Below, one piece after another: positions 35,065 to 47,208 of a stretch of DNA of 64,000 nucleotides. This stretch comes from Henricia sp. BOLD:AAB3569 (taxonomy: Eukaryota; Echinodermata; Asteroidea; Spinulosida; Echinasteridae), in assembly GCA_037783545.1 (NCBI GenBank), contig JBBELK010000630.1:124001-188000 (forward strand), written 5' to 3'. Made by a program: the position numbers and the translations under genes. Numbering within the stretch: the first letter of the stretch is position 1; each line of letters opens with the position of its first letter. Below the pieces are notes generated by a model. That model was not told where the DNA came from, ran no database searches, and saw only the letters and a program-made list of their open reading frames with translations.

Positions 35065-36437
35065 TTGATAGCATTGGTAACAAAAACGACATGATTCCCC
35101 GTTTAAAATGGTACCTTTGTGGGAGAAATTGCCAACTGAAAGGTTTTTTTTAATGTCTATCTGCAGACAATTTTTTTACCATTCATTCAACACACAAATA
35201 AATTTCTTCAAGGCAGTTTATCAACATTCTTCTTTAGTTATAATGCTGTTCCTGTTTTTAAAAGTTTTCCAATCGTGTAATGCCATTCTCATGTACACAG
35301 CAAACCTCAAATTGTATTACCGTACATGTGTGTATGTGCACAATGTATGTGATGTGCTTTGACTTCCCTTATTCAAACTTTTCAAGAGTACAGTACCAAG
35401 GTTGAAGTACGTGTGGTCTGAGTTATCTTTAGTTTTGTGGGAACTTTTGAAATGAGTAACAACCGTTGCTTGTGCATGCACTGTGTGCACAGATAATGAA
35501 TTTGAGAGTGACAACAAACCGTGCTTTCCTTCAAATATCTTCTCAGAATATTCCTTAAAGCTACAAGATGATTCCATGCAAAAACTGGCTGTTACTAAAT
35601 TGGCTGCAAGGTAAAATTTGTAACATATTTATAGAGAGGTCTGTGGCAAGATTTTCTAGTGAAAATGGCTGCAATAAATGTTGAAGAATTGTTTTACATG
35701 TAGGCCTACATGCAAGATTTAAAAAAATTGAATGTAGGAATCATGAGCTTGAATGGCAAAAATGCCTAGTACTAGATATGTTTGGCAAAAAAAAATGATG
35801 TTTTTGAAAAGGCAAATGCGATTGGCCAAAAGTTAAGACCTAGTCAAGCACTACAAATATAAGAATTGGGGAGCTGTCTAGTACACCTTTTCCCACTACA
35901 AAATCTCCAGGTTAAACTTGGAGCTGGAAGAAATCATTATCACTAATATAAAGCAATTTGGTCGATCAGTCCCTTGTTACCCATAAGTGTATCCAACAAA
36001 CGTCTGTTCGATCAAGAATATATATTTTGAGAAAATTGTTCCTTTTTGGGGAAAGAATAACTTTTATCCTTTCCAATTATAAGTTTTTCATTATTTTTGC
36101 ATGGTTTATTTCCACATTTTTAGTGGCTATACTATAATTTCACGAGAAATTCAACTGTATCACTGATGATAGGGTACGATTCTCTTTTCTAGTTGTGGCG
36201 TCCAACTTCATATTCCAACACAGTGCCAACGACCGATCCTTTAAATCTGTGCTGTGGAAACCCAATTTTCCAGGTCAAGAAAGACTTAGTACAAGTCTTC
36301 ATAAGCATTAACATTTACGCAAACAGCCACTGGAACATCTGTGCTCTTCCAACTGCACAATCCAGCCTTATAGCGACTCTTTGTGAAGTTGACAATCTTC
36401 TAATGAGAGTTGAGTGGCAATTAACTCCACCTTGAAA
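35065..36437. repeat. Duplicated upstream block, copy 2
   Basis: The most compact version of the block preceding the gene family, from ACGACATGATTCCCCGTTTA to the start codon of gene copy 2. It lacks the elements at 26,247, 26,715, 27,307 and 50,833 and so serves as the empty-site reference for them. Contains the conserved acceptor TCTCTTTTCTAG at 36,181-36,192. Confidence 0.9.
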
Positions 36438-37892
36438 ATGGCTCGCAATCTTGACTCTATGGGTGATGTGGATGAGACCCCACAGAAATGTGCGAGGTGT
36501 GAAACGTCTAGATTTGACAACCCCTTGGTGCCTCCACTCATACCTGGTGGAGAGCACCTCTGCGAAGAATGTCTTCATTGTCAAAAAGTGGAAGACTATG
36601 CTGTGACTGAACATTTACCCGAGAAAACCGAAGATATAAAACTAATCAGACAAAAGGCACGTGCAGCATTAAGATGCATGATGAAGATGCATGTACCTAA
36701 ACAACGCGATGGAAGATGCAAGGATGAAATAGGAAAGTTTGAACCGACTGTCAGCGATTTACACGCTATCGTGTCTTTTGCGCCAGGGATATGCCGCTTA
36801 CTTCGAAGGGGTTCACTTCGTAAATTCCACTTTTGGTTACATCCCGAAGAGAATAAGGTGGATGATACCAGAAAGTTTTTCAAGGGCACACTCTTTGACG
36901 TCTACGATGAACCACAGCGAAACTGGTCTGAATATCACGATCAGAATCGCCGAGCAAAAGGTTTGGTTGACGAGTTGCAGCATCGAGGGTCTCGGAGAAT
37001 CATCCTGCTGGACGGCCATGGGAGGATGCTCTTGTCCATTGTGCATGCAATGATTGAAAAGAACATGGATCCAGATTCGTTTCAGTTCGTGGTGGTAGAC
37101 AACTACAAGGAGTGTCAGTGCTTTCACGAGCATTTCTTCCCTCAAACAGTTGTATCGAAACGCATGGATATTCTCAAATTTGACCTTGACAAGAAGGATA
37201 TGTTGTACTTGAATTTCTGCAGCATCCCCTCCAGGCTTAAAAACAGACTTTTTAACAAGGAGGAAGTTTTGAAGTGGATTTGGGACCGCTTGAAAGGGAT
37301 GCACTGTGGCATCATGATTTCCATGGTTATCCGAAACTCCCAGCCCAAAAGTGCGGACGGAGTCACAGCGGAAGGCCCTCGGATAGGGAAAAATACAAAA
37401 GACAGGCACCTTCTCCCCACTGGTTTCGAAGCATGCCTACAAGCCTGCTTTGGTGTACATGAACCGCTTTCCACTCGGCCGAAACGTGAACCTCGCAAAC
37501 CACGCCCTGCCTATGAATTTGCAACTTGGCTCATCAATCCCCGACCGATTCAAGCCACACAAGATGAGCAAGCACTCAAAACTTGGTTTGTCGAAAAACA
37601 TATCACGTGGGATTACCGAACAGAATTGTGCCCTGGAGCAATAGTAACGCTGCCACCAGATGATGCAAATCAGTATCGGGTTGAAGAACGCTTTTATTTT
37701 CATGTTTTACTAAGAAGGATCAATCAAGGTACATGGACAAGGGGTAAAATTATACGAGTGAAAATTGAAAAACCAAAAGTACATGCCTTGATTGAACCCG
37801 TTGTGAATGTTAAGTATGAAAATGAATACATTGATGGTGGTGCGCACGGTTCTGATGAAGAAATGTATGGTTATGCGCACGGTTGGTTCTAA
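36438..37892 (+). pseudogene. Zinc-finger/methyltransferase-like gene, copy 2
   Basis: 484 codons from the ATG at 36,438 (context GAAAATGG, as in the other copies). Zinc-finger-like CARC and CEEC pairs spaced C-x2-C-x20-C-x2-C; methyltransferase-like IILLDGHGRMLLSIV, FVVVDNY (the acidic Asp kept, Asp to Tyr after Asn), RMDILKFDL and MLYLNFCSIPSR; C-terminal domain CPGAIVTLPPDDANQ. Compared with copy 3 it lacks about 200 codons of tail and shifts frame at GCACGGTTGGTTCTAATG, where copy 3 has GCACGGTTCTGATG, ending at 37,892. Diverged tail sequence continues to 38,178, where the hAT-type insertion begins. The core is intact, so a shortened product is possible; no expression evidence. Confidence 0.78.
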
Positions 37893-38178
37893 TGCACACA
37901 GTAATGGTGGTACTTGCGCACGGTTTGACGTCATTAACAGAAATGACTATATGACAACATTGACTATAGTAAACCTAATGACTCAGAGGATGGTGATTTA
38001 GGCTTAATGGAAATAGCAATGGAGAAAGCCTTGTGGTGTATGAAGAGAGAAATGAGCATTTTACACATGGAGTGGGAGGCCGGGAACCCCTGTAGTGAAT
38101 ATGCAGAATACTGATCCAGGGACGAGTGTAAGTCAAAATCGTCATGTTCAAATTTCACCAGGAAATACACGTATAGAC
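37893..38178 (+). pseudogene. Copy 2 tail, first part
   Basis: Out-of-frame remnant of the ancestral tail: AGTGAATATGCAGAATACT, AGTCAAAATCGTCATGTTCA and ACCAGGAAATACAC match 58,040-58,113 of copy 3. It ends at GTATAGAC, the left target duplication of the hAT-type insertion. Confidence 0.8.
38171..38178. repeat. 8-bp target-site duplication, left
   Basis: GTATAGAC immediately precedes TAGAGCTGCGAC; the identical GTATAGAC follows CAGCGCTA at 47,040-47,047. Confidence 0.92.
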
Positions 38179-38554
38179 TAGAGCTGCGACGTTTAAACGT
38201 TTAAACGACCGAAATTGAACTATCCGTTTAGAAAAATGCTAAACGGATATCCGAAACCAACTTGTGAAAAAACGATCCTCCCTTTTTCAAAGATCTAATG
38301 GCCGTTTTGCGCCGCCAGAAATTTCTAAAGTGGCAATTTTGTTCGTAAGAATCAGGCAGCATACCGCTGTGATGAGCCCAACGGTACGTCGGTAACCTTT
38401 GTGGTTTCAAGCCGAAGATGTACAGTTGCGTTCGCGGGCGGAAGCGATTTTACTGGTTTACGGTTTAATCTTGTTGATTTCAAAGCATGAAGGCGGTAAA
38501 CACTGTTTACTATATAGCTGAACTTTCGTGGCCTGCATCATGTATGCTCCAATT

Positions 38555-40600
38555 CAATGAAGTGTCAGTGGTGCCACGCGAACGCACATGATACCAGGTC
38601 AAAGAACTTTTTATGGATTTACTAGATGTAGCCATCCGTGACAGCATTCCACGGAAGACTTGTAATCGTCGTATCTCTCCATGGATCACACCAGCATTGA
38701 AACAACTAATCAAACGGAAACAAACACTTTTCACCAAAGCCAAATCAAGCGGTAACATCCGAGACTGGAAGAACTACAAACAAATCCGCAACAAGGTTAA
38801 GAACAAAACAAAGAAAGAGTACTGGAAATATGTCAACAATCTATTTGCTCTGCCAGACAACAAACGCAACTTTTAGAAATTTGTCAAAGACCAAAGAAAA
38901 TCCAAAAGCCCACCTGCATTCAAGGTGGCCGATACACAACTTCACAAGCCTACTGACATTTCTCAAGCGTTCAACAAGTTCTTTACATCAGTCCTCACCC
39001 CAGCACAGACTCCTGCAAAAACAGCGCCGGTTTGCAAACTACCAATCCCCGAGATGCCCCCTGTGACTGTGAGCCTTGGCTGGCTCATGAAGTCCCTGTC
39101 CAACCTGAATCCCCATAAAGCCCCAGGTCATGACGCCATACCACGAGAGTCCTTAAAGCAACAGCATCGTCAATCGCTCTACCACTGATGCGGTTGATGA
39201 ATGCCTCACTCGCAACTGGTGTTCTTCCCACTGACTGGAAATGTTCACAAATAACTCCGGTATTTAAATCTGGGAGTCGCACGAATATCAAGAACTATCG
39301 TCCCGTCTCATTAACTTCAATTATCTGCAAGGTTCTGGAGAGGGCTGTTACAGACAACATCAACAGTCACATTACCACACACTGCCTTGGCAACCCACAA
39401 CAACATGGTTTCACTTCCGGCAAGTCGTGCGTTACTCAACTTGCAAACACAATCCACAATTGGGCCACCATCCTGGATAAATCAAAACCCCCACGCATCG
39501 ATGCAATCTTCCTTGACTTCAGCAAGGCTTTCGATACCATGCCTCACCATATCCTACTCAACAAGCTGGCCAGTAACTACAACATTCGGGGAACTACATG
39601 GGCTTGGATAAAGTCATTTCTCTTAGGACGCCAACAACGAGTTGCTTACCGGGGATGCTACTCTGAGTGGGCACCAGTCACCTCTGGTGTCCCGCAGGGG
39701 AGTGTTCTTGGGCCCCTCCTATTCAATTTGTTCATCGCTGACATCTCCCATAAAATTACCACTAACTGCTTACTTTTCGCGGATGATACACTTCTATACC
39801 AACCAATCAAATCTCCCGACAATGAACTCTCCCTTCAGTCAGACCTCACTGCAATTCAACGATGGAGTGAACGTAATGGCATGCAGTTGAACGCCACAAA
39901 AACCAAGATCATGCACATCTCAAGATCCCGGAAACCAGCTATTCTTCCCAACTACAAACTTCATGTACGGCACATCACTCGCTCCCACTCCCACATTCAA
40001 GTACCTTGGAGTCACTATCAATAGTTCACTCAACTGGAATGATCACATAAACACCGTCGTCTCAAAGGCCAATAAGACGTTAGGTTTTATTTGGCAGATA
40101 GCGGGTGGAGCTTCACCCAAGGCCTTGGCTTCCCTGTATCGCTCTCTCGTCTTGCCAGTGCTTGAGTATGGACTGCCAGCATGGTGCCCGTACACAGCGT
40201 CCAATTCTGCTAAACTGGAGAAGGTGCAGAGGAGGGCTAGTAGGATGTGCCTCAAGCAGCGTAAGGGGGAAATGCCATACGAGGACAGACTACGTACACT
40301 TAACTGGATGACACTGGATTCGCGAAGACAAAAACACACGGTTTCATTTACAGTGAAATGCCTCTTCAACTTGGTGGACTGTCGGTCTATTAAAATTAAC
40401 ACAACGGTCAACACGCGACACTAGGACACACTCACCTTTAATCACCACTATGCCAGGACTCTCACGCTCAAAAACTCACCCTGCCATGTATTCCCCAGAA
40501 TTTGGAGTAGTCTGCCGTCACACATTAAGGATTCTCTTTTAATCGATTCATTTACTTACTTTAACACCACCTTATCTGCTTATTTTTATGTAAAGTAAAG
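38555..40600 (+). pseudogene. Degraded LINE (CR1/jockey group) inside the hAT element
   Basis: ORF2 remnants in successive frames: 38,613-38,876 (linker, RRISPWITPALKQLIKRK), 38,925-39,188 (LNPHKAPGHDAIP), 39,188-40,024 (reverse transcriptase with NYRPVSLTSI, FLDFSKAFDT, GVPQGSVLGPLLFNLF and catalytic LFADDTLLY) and 39,963-40,424 (thumb region, FKYLGVTINSSLNWNDH, LPVLEYGLPAWCPY). A stop and at least two frameshifts separate them. The endonuclease is missing, so it is 5'-truncated. The sequence is older than, and of a different lineage from, the LINE at 30.3-31.9 kb. Confidence 0.88.
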
Positions 40601-41290
40601 GCTCAGAAATTTCTTTTGTATTGTGATGTGTTGTGCATGCCATTGCATTTAGAGACCACCTTGCTGTTGGTCGTGTCATCGGATTCAGATCTCAATCTGT
40701 GAGGTGCAGACCGCCGATCGGTTAACAGGCTAATTGTGCATTCAGGGTCTCGTTGCAAAAGCGAGACCTGGGGTATACAGTTGTCTAGTGCCTTGGTCGG
40801 TGGTTTGCATTTTATGAAGATTATTTGCAAGGGTTCGGGTGACACGATTGACGGCTGCTTCCATGGGAGTAAGATTCATGTTCAATTATATTATGTGCAA
40901 CCTTCATGCTTTTATTGTTTGACATTCATCTCATTTCTTGCTGCTGTTTAATTTATGCATTTTCCATTTTAAAATTTATTGGGACATTTTAAAAATTCAT
41001 TTGGTAGTTAATTCTACATGTTTGTGTTGTTTGTGGTGTTTTTTTTTGTTTGTGGTGTTTTTTTGTTTGTGGTGTTTGTTTGTGGTGTTTATTTGTTCGT
41101 TTGTTTTGTGCTATTTCTTGCAGACATTTAGTTTGGACTCCGGGTGGGGGAATTTGGAAGGGGGAGGGAGAGGGGGAGGGCATTTTGGAAGGGGGAGGGG
41201 ATTTTGGAAGGGGTGGGGTTAGCGTCCTGTGGTTTTAATTGTGCTTTTACTCCAAGAGTTTTTGTACATGTTTTGTGGGTCTGTTTCATT
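40601..41290. other. LINE 3' flank, GT-rich and G-rich stretches
   Basis: No gene. TTTGTGGTGTTT repeats occupy 41,020-41,100, and GGGGGAGGG/TTTGGAAGGGG repeats 41,140-41,220. Confidence 0.6.
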
Positions 41291-41293
41291 TTT

Positions 41294-41320
41294 AGCTGTT
41301 TCGGTAGGGCCGAAACAGCT
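41294..41320. other. Perfect hairpin followed by T tract
   Basis: AGCTGTTTCGG, loop TAGGG, CCGAAACAGCT: 11 paired bases. Followed by GTTCTGATTTTTTTTT. Confidence 0.85.
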
Positions 41321-41346
41321 ATTGTTTTCGTTCTGATTTTTTTTTT

Positions 41347-41372
41347 GGCTTTCCGCACTCCTGCGGAAAGCC
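41347..41372. other. Second perfect hairpin followed by T tract
   Basis: GGCTTTCCGC, loop ACTCCT, GCGGAAAGCC: 10 paired bases. Again followed by CTGTTCTGA and then a run of about 28 T. The repeated hairpin plus CTGAT(n) arrangement suggests a local duplication. Confidence 0.85.
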
Positions 41373-41385
41373 TTTGAAACTGTTC

Positions 41386-41416
<31 letters not shown>

Positions 41417-41569
41417 AGCTTTTTTTATTCTTCTCCCAAAACCCCATAGACAAAGCGCATGGTCTTTCGGCCTGGCAAAATGGTCACTTGCAAAGCTCGG
41501 ATCATCATCAAACTTGGTCACAACAATCACCTCATAGTGAAGTACTGCACAAATGTGTTTACATTTTGA

Positions 41570-44500
41570 TGACGTCATCAGGTGTCAGATTACAAGCGTT
41601 TGAAATATATGGCCTTCAAATTGAAACTGCTGTAAAAATTCAACCGTTTGAGATACAAACTTTATTCTTTCGGCAATGGTCATGACTATTCAAGGTCTAA
41701 ATTTCATACACAGACATTGACCTTGAATCTTGCTTCCTATTGGTCGAAAACGAGGCTGCCCTGTCATTTAAAACTGGTAGCAGATACAAAGATCGGGTCA
41801 AAAGTGTTAGTCTCAAGACCTCTTGGGCATTCCAAAAATACCAAAAGTTAAGTCGTGACACGACAGGGCGCCCTCTAGCGGCAAGTTGAAAAATGGCCAA
41901 AACGCATTTTGAAGAGATGTCTGTGGCGAAGTTTTTGCAAATTGGCCCAAAATTGGTGCATATGTTCACTAAGGGTCAGTGAACATGCCCATACCTTCAA
42001 AAGTTTGATGACGTCACCAGGTGTCAAATTACACTCAGTTGAACATGCGTTCTTCTAACGGTTATATATAGAGAACGAAAAGGCCGATGGAGGTCAAATT
42101 TTGTGTTTTAGGTTTGTTGTGACTTGGTCTAATGCATATTAGCAGCAACATTTGGTGGCATAACGATGACGTCATCAAATAAGCCCGTTTGTGCAGCATA
42201 CATTTGCCAAGGCCGTTCACTTCCTCTAATGGGCGTATGACCTTGAAACCTAGCAGGGACGTAGACGTGGTCATTAACATATAACATACCAAGTTACATT
42301 AGTGTGACGTCCTTTGTTGATTTGTTATGAATTTTTGAATCTGGCAACCTATACCACAGCATACACACAGTGCAGTATATATACGGGTGTACATAAGCAT
42401 GAACAATCGCCATACATCTGCACTACCCCATTTCCCATAGACAAAGCACATAGTCTATCTCGCTGCTAGAAGGGTCGCTTGCAAAGCTTGGATCATCAAC
42501 AAACTTGGTCACAATAAGGAACCCAAACTAAAGTACTATACCAAAGAGGTTACATCTTGATGACGTCACCAGGGGTCAGATTACATGTGTCTGAAATTTA
42601 ATGCCTTAAAAATTAAAACAATTTTAAAAATTCAACCGTTTGAGATACAAACATTTTTGTTTCGGCAATGGTCATGACTATCCAATGTCTAAATTTCATG
42701 CAGAGACAATGACCTTGAATCTTGCTTCCTATTGGTCGAAAACGAGGCTGCGTTGTCATTTAAAACTGGTAGCAGATACCGAAATTGGGTCAACGTTGTT
42801 AGTCTTGGGACCCCTTGGGCATTACAAAAATATCAAAAGTTAAGTCGTCACACGAAACAGCGCCCTCTAGCGGCAAGTTGAAAAATGGCCAAAACGCATT
42901 TTGAAGAGATGTCTGTGGCGAAGTTTTTGCAAATTGGCCCAAAATTGGTGCATATGTTCGCTGAGGGTCAGTGAATACGCCCATACTTTCAAAAGTTTGA
43001 TGACGTCACCAGGTGTCAAATTACACTCGCTTGAACGTGCATCCTTTTAACAGCTATATCTAGAGAACGAAACGGCCGATGAAGGTCAAATATTTTGTTT
43101 CAGGTTTGTTGTGACTTGGTCTAACGCATATTAGCAGCAACATTTGGTGGCGTAACGATGACGTCATCAAATAAGCCCATTTGTACAGCATACATTAGCC
43201 AAGGTCGTTCACTTCCTCTAATGGTCGTATGACCTTGAAACCAAGCAGGGACGTAGACTTGGTCATTAACATATAACATACCAAGTTACATTAGTGTGAC
43301 GTCATTTGTTGATTTGTTATGAATTGTTGAATCTGGCAACCTATACTACAGCATACACACAGTGCAGTATATACATCCATACGAGTGTACATAAGCATGT
43401 ACATATACATACATCTGCACTATCCCATAGACAAAGCACACAGTCTGTCTCGGTGCTAGAAGAGTCGCTTGCAAAGCTCGGATTATCATCAAACTTAGTC
43501 ACAATAAGGAACCCATAGTAAAGTACTATACCAAAGAGGTTAGATCTTGATGACGTCACCAGGTGTTAGATTACATGTGTCTGAAATTTAATGCCTTGCA
43601 AATTGAAAAATCTGTAAAAATTGAACCGTTTGAGATACAATCTTTCTTCTTTCGGCACTGGTCATGACTATCCAAGGTCTAAATTTCATGCAGAGACATT
43701 GACCTTGAATCTTGTTTCCTATTGGTCGAAAACGAGGCTGCCTTGTCATTTAAAACTGGTAAGCGATGCCGAGATCGTGTCAACGGTGTTAGTCTCAGGA
43801 CCCCTTGGCCATTCAAAAAATACAAAAAGTTAAGTCGTCACACGAAACAGCCCCCTCTAGTGACGAGTTGAAAAAAGACCAAAACGTATTTTGAATTAGT
43901 CAAATGTATATTATCAGCTAAATATTGTGACGTCACGATGACGTAATTAAATAAGAGTTCCTCAAGTATACATTAACCAAGGTCGTTTACTTTCTCCATT
44001 GGTCGTATGACCTTGAAACTATCAGGTGCCTGGACCTGGTCATTAACATGTAACATACCAAGTTACATTAGTATGACATGCATGATTTGTTGATTTATTA
44101 TGAATTTTTGAATCTTGTCACTGTGCATATTGTACATGTATATGTACAGTATGTATTTATATTGTACAAAGTGTACATGTAGTATTATACAGCATGCAGT
44201 TTTACATGCATACAAACATACAAAAAAAGAAAAGCGGAAAGCCATATGCTCTGTTATCAACAGACATACCTCTAGTTTTATTTCCTCTTGGTACCCCTTC
44301 TTTCTACCCGGCAGTTTACACACTTCTGCTCGTCCGATTCCAGTCAAACTTGGCAGGTAGTTAGTACATCCGCTGAGGATGTGCCACCGTTGCGTAATTT
44401 CACAGTCACGTGACCAGGTGTCGGATTACAGGCAGTCAAAAATCGGTGATTGTCATGTTTAAAAATCTGTAAAAAATCAACCGTTTGAGATACAGGAAAA

Positions 44501-45995
44501 GTTTCTTCAGGGTTGACCTTATTTCACAGAGTACTACATTTAGTTTCCATACGATGACCTTGGACCTCGCTTCCTTTTGGTCGAAAACGAGGCTGGCTCG
44601 CCATTTAAAACTGGTAGTAGGTATTGAAATGGAGTCTTTTTTGTTAGTCTCAGGACCCCTTGGGCATTTAGAAAATATCAAAAGTTAAGCCGTCACACAA
44701 AACAGCGCCCTCTAGCGACGAGTTGAAAAATGGCCAAAACGTATTTTGAACAGATGTCTGTGGCGAAGTTTTTGCAAATCGGCCCAAAATTGGTACAGAT
44801 GTTCACCGAGGGTCAGTGAACACGCCCAAACCTTCAAAAGTTTGATGACGTCACCAGGTGTCAAATTACACTCAGTAGAACATGCGTTCTTCTAACGGTT
44901 ATATCTAGAGAACGAAAAGGCCGATGGAGGTCAAATTTTGTGTTTTAGGTTTGTTGTGACTTGGTCTAATGCATATTAGCAGCAAAATGTGGTGGCGTAA
45001 CGATGACGTCATCAAATAAGCCCGTTTGTGCAGCATACATTAGCCAAGGTCGTTCACTTCCTCTAATGGGCGTATGACCTTAAAACCTAGCAGGGACGTA
45101 GACTTGGTCATTAACATATAACATACCAAGTTACATTAGTGTGACGTCATTTGTTGATTTGTTATGAATTTTTGAATCTGGCAACCTATACCACAGCATA
45201 CACACAGTGCAGTATATACGAGTGTACATAAGCATGTACAATATGCATACATCTGCACTACCCCATTTCCCATAGACAAAGCACATAGTCTATCTCGCTG
45301 CTAGAAGGGTCGCTTGCAAAGCTTGGATCATTATCAAACTTGGTCACAATAAGGAACCCATAGTAAAGTACTATACCAAAGAGGTTAAATCTTGATGACG
45401 TCACCAGGGGTCATATTACATGTGTCTGAAATGTAATGCCTTAAAAATTCAAAAATCTGTAAAAATTCAACCGTTTGAGATACAAACATTTTTGTTTCGG
45501 CAATGGTCATGACTATCCAATGTCTAAATTTCATGCAGAGACAATGACCTTGAATCTTGCTTCCTATTGGTCGAAAACGAGGCTGCGTTGTCATTTAAAA
45601 CTGGTAGCAGATACCGAGATTGGGTCAACGTTGTTAGTCTCGGGACCCCTTGGGCATTACAAAAACACCAAAAATTAAGTCGTCACATGAAAGAGCGCCC
45701 TCTAGCGGCGAGTTGAAAAATGGCCAAAACTTATTTTAAAGAGATATTTGCGGCGAAGTTTTTGCTAATTGGCCCAAAATTGGTGCATATGGTCACTCAG
45801 GGTCAGTGAACATGCCCATACCTTCAAAAGTTTGATGACGTCACCAGGTGTCAAATTACACTCAGTTGAACATGCGTTCTTCTAACGGTTATATCTAGAG
45901 AACGAAAAGGCCGATAGAGGTCAAATTTTGTGTTTTAGGCTTGTTGTGACTTGTTCGAATGCATATTTTCAGCAAATTCTTGTGACGTCACGATG
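41570..45995. promoter_or_regulatory. Clustered TGACGTCA (CRE-like) palindromes
   Basis: The consensus CRE octamer TGACGTCA occurs two to three times per tandem unit, for example at 41,570, 42,009, 42,167, near 42,558, 43,000, 43,158, 43,548 and 45,003, at least 13 in all. Most sit in GATGACGTCA(T/C)CA. Each is a canonical CREB/ATF binding palindrome; regulatory use is inference. Confidence 0.6.
41648..45678 (+). other. Recurrent ~67-codon open frame in tandem units
   Basis: Small frames at 41,648-41,851, 42,640-42,843, 43,621-43,833, 44,485-44,688 and 45,475-45,678 share SKFHAETMTLNLASYWSKTR, CHLKLVADTEIGS and SGPLGH.KN.K, and stop at the same codon. Even the most divergent copy (44,485) remains open. 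No known domain and no signal peptide. This may be chance preservation within young repeats, so it is not called a gene. Confidence 0.35.
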
Positions 45996-46419
45996 ACGTC
46001 AACAAATAAGCGCGTTAGTGCAGCATAAATTAGCCAAGGTCGTTCACTTCCTGTATTGGTCGTATGACCTTGAAACCTAGCAGGTACGTAGACCTGGACA
46101 TTAACATGTAACATACCAAGTTACATTAGTATGACATGCATATTTTGTTGATTTATTATTAATTTTTAAATCTTGTCACTGTGCATGTACATGTACGGTA
46201 TGCATTTACGTTGTACAAAGTGTACATGTAGTATTATACAGCATGCAGTTTTCCATGCATACAAACATACAAAAAAAGAAAAGCGGCAAGCCATATGCTC
46301 TGTTGTCAACAGACATACCTCTAGTTCATTAAGTTTTTTTAAAGCTGAAAACCAGATAATTAAAAATGTCCGAAACAGCGTGTTTGTTTCTAACAAACAC
46401 CACATTTCTAGTTAATACA

Positions 46420-46945
46420 TTTTTTTCTACTCTTGTATTCTCTTACCGACAGAAGGATTTAGTTACCCCATTTGTAGTCATCTTTGTGCACTTTTTCAGT
46501 TTGAAGTAATTTCTGCCACTTGCTATTTTATTTTATTTATTTACTTATTTATTTATATATATTTATAAATACATATATTTTTTCCCATTATAATTTGCTG
46601 TCGTTCATCCTTCATCCAATATTTCGTCAATGTATTATATAAATATTAGTGTTCTTTCCTCACTGTATTTTCTGAGTTAAATTTATCAAATATATATTTT
46701 ATGCATTTATATATAAATAATTTTGAGTTATATACATGTACTTCTATTCTGTGTGTTACCTCTTCAAGTTAGGATTGGCAGGCTTTCGAGTCAAAGTGTT
46801 TTATTATACTTTTGTCAGTCCAGGCCAACTTGGATAGGGTTGTTTTGTTTAGTTTATTTTGGAATTGTATGTTGTATGTTTGTATTTTGTACCTTGTTGT
46901 TGAAGGCCGAATAAATAATAATAATAATAATAATAATAAGTTTTA
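46420..46945 (+). mobile_element. LINE-like 3' end with (ATA)n tail
   Basis: AT-rich DNA ending TTGTTGAAGGCCGAATAAATA followed by (ATA)n at about 46,915-46,940. The GAAGGCCGAATAAATAAATA type of ending is common for CR1-group LINEs. No reverse transcriptase precedes it within 5 kb, so it is a separate truncated copy or the displaced end of the LINE at 38.6 kb. Confidence 0.5.
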
Positions 46946-47039
46946 CTTTTTGTTATGTTTACTATTCGTTTAAACGTTTAAACGAACGTTAAATTGACGT
47001 TTAAACGTTTAGAAAAATAAACGGTAACTCCCAGCGCTA

Positions 47040-47047
47040 GTATAGAC
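47040..47047. repeat. 8-bp target-site duplication, right
   Basis: GTATAGAC directly after the CAGCGCTA end of the hAT-type element; identical to 38,171-38,178. Confidence 0.92.
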
Positions 47048-47145
47048 ATACACTTCCCAGGATCAAACTGGAATCGTGAAGAGTTGCATATTTCAATTCC
47101 CCAAGGAGGATTAAACAAAGGTTTCTACTCAACCACATCGTCCAC
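47048..47145 (+). pseudogene. Copy 2 tail, last part
   Basis: GAAGAGTTGCATATTTCAAT, TCCCCAAGGAGGATTAAACA and CTCAACCACATCGTCCACAA align with 58,130-58,195 of copy 3 and lead to the same stop context (CCAAAGTGA). This is the 3' end of gene copy 2, cut from its 5' part by the hAT-type insertion. Confidence 0.8.
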
Positions 47146-47208
47146 AACCAAAGTGAAAAAGATCTGTATTCTGAACACAAAAAGAAACATCTACATGTAC
47201 TTCCATGG

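Larger units (their letters stand above)
41440..46400. repeat. Five tandem units of ~0.9-1.0 kb
   Basis: Units start near 41,445 (CCCATAGACAAAGCGCATGG), 42,431, 43,423, about 44,300 (divergent start) and 45,267. Each contains CTTCCTATTGGTCGAAAACG, CATTTAAAACTGGTAG, GGACCCCTTGGGCATT, GCGCCCTCTAGCG and most of CGATGACGTCATCAAATAAG. Units 3 and 5 end with a variant carrying ACATACAAAAAAAGAAAAGC. A 63-70 codon frame recurs in each (see separate entry). The array lies wholly inside the hAT-type insertion. Confidence 0.9.
38179..47039. mobile_element. 8.86-kb hAT-type insertion in gene copy 2
   Basis: Ends TAGAGCTGCGA and TAGCGCTGGGA (as read inward from each side) match at 9 of 11 bases and fit the hAT terminal pattern; the 8-bp duplication GTATAGAC is the hAT signature. 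Both ends carry subterminal GTTTAAACG words (CGTTTAAACGTTTAAACG at 38,190 and again near 46,968; more at 47,000), likely transposase-binding repeats. No hAT transposase was found: the interior is a degraded LINE, a tandem array and AT-rich filler. It is either a non-autonomous element that accumulated nested insertions, or one whose transposase region has been replaced. Confidence 0.85.

Noticed and set aside
38179..47039. Calling the 38.2-47.0 kb segment an autonomous hAT transposon
   Set aside because: No hAT transposase motif appears in any frame; only LINE reverse-transcriptase remnants and tandem repeats are present.
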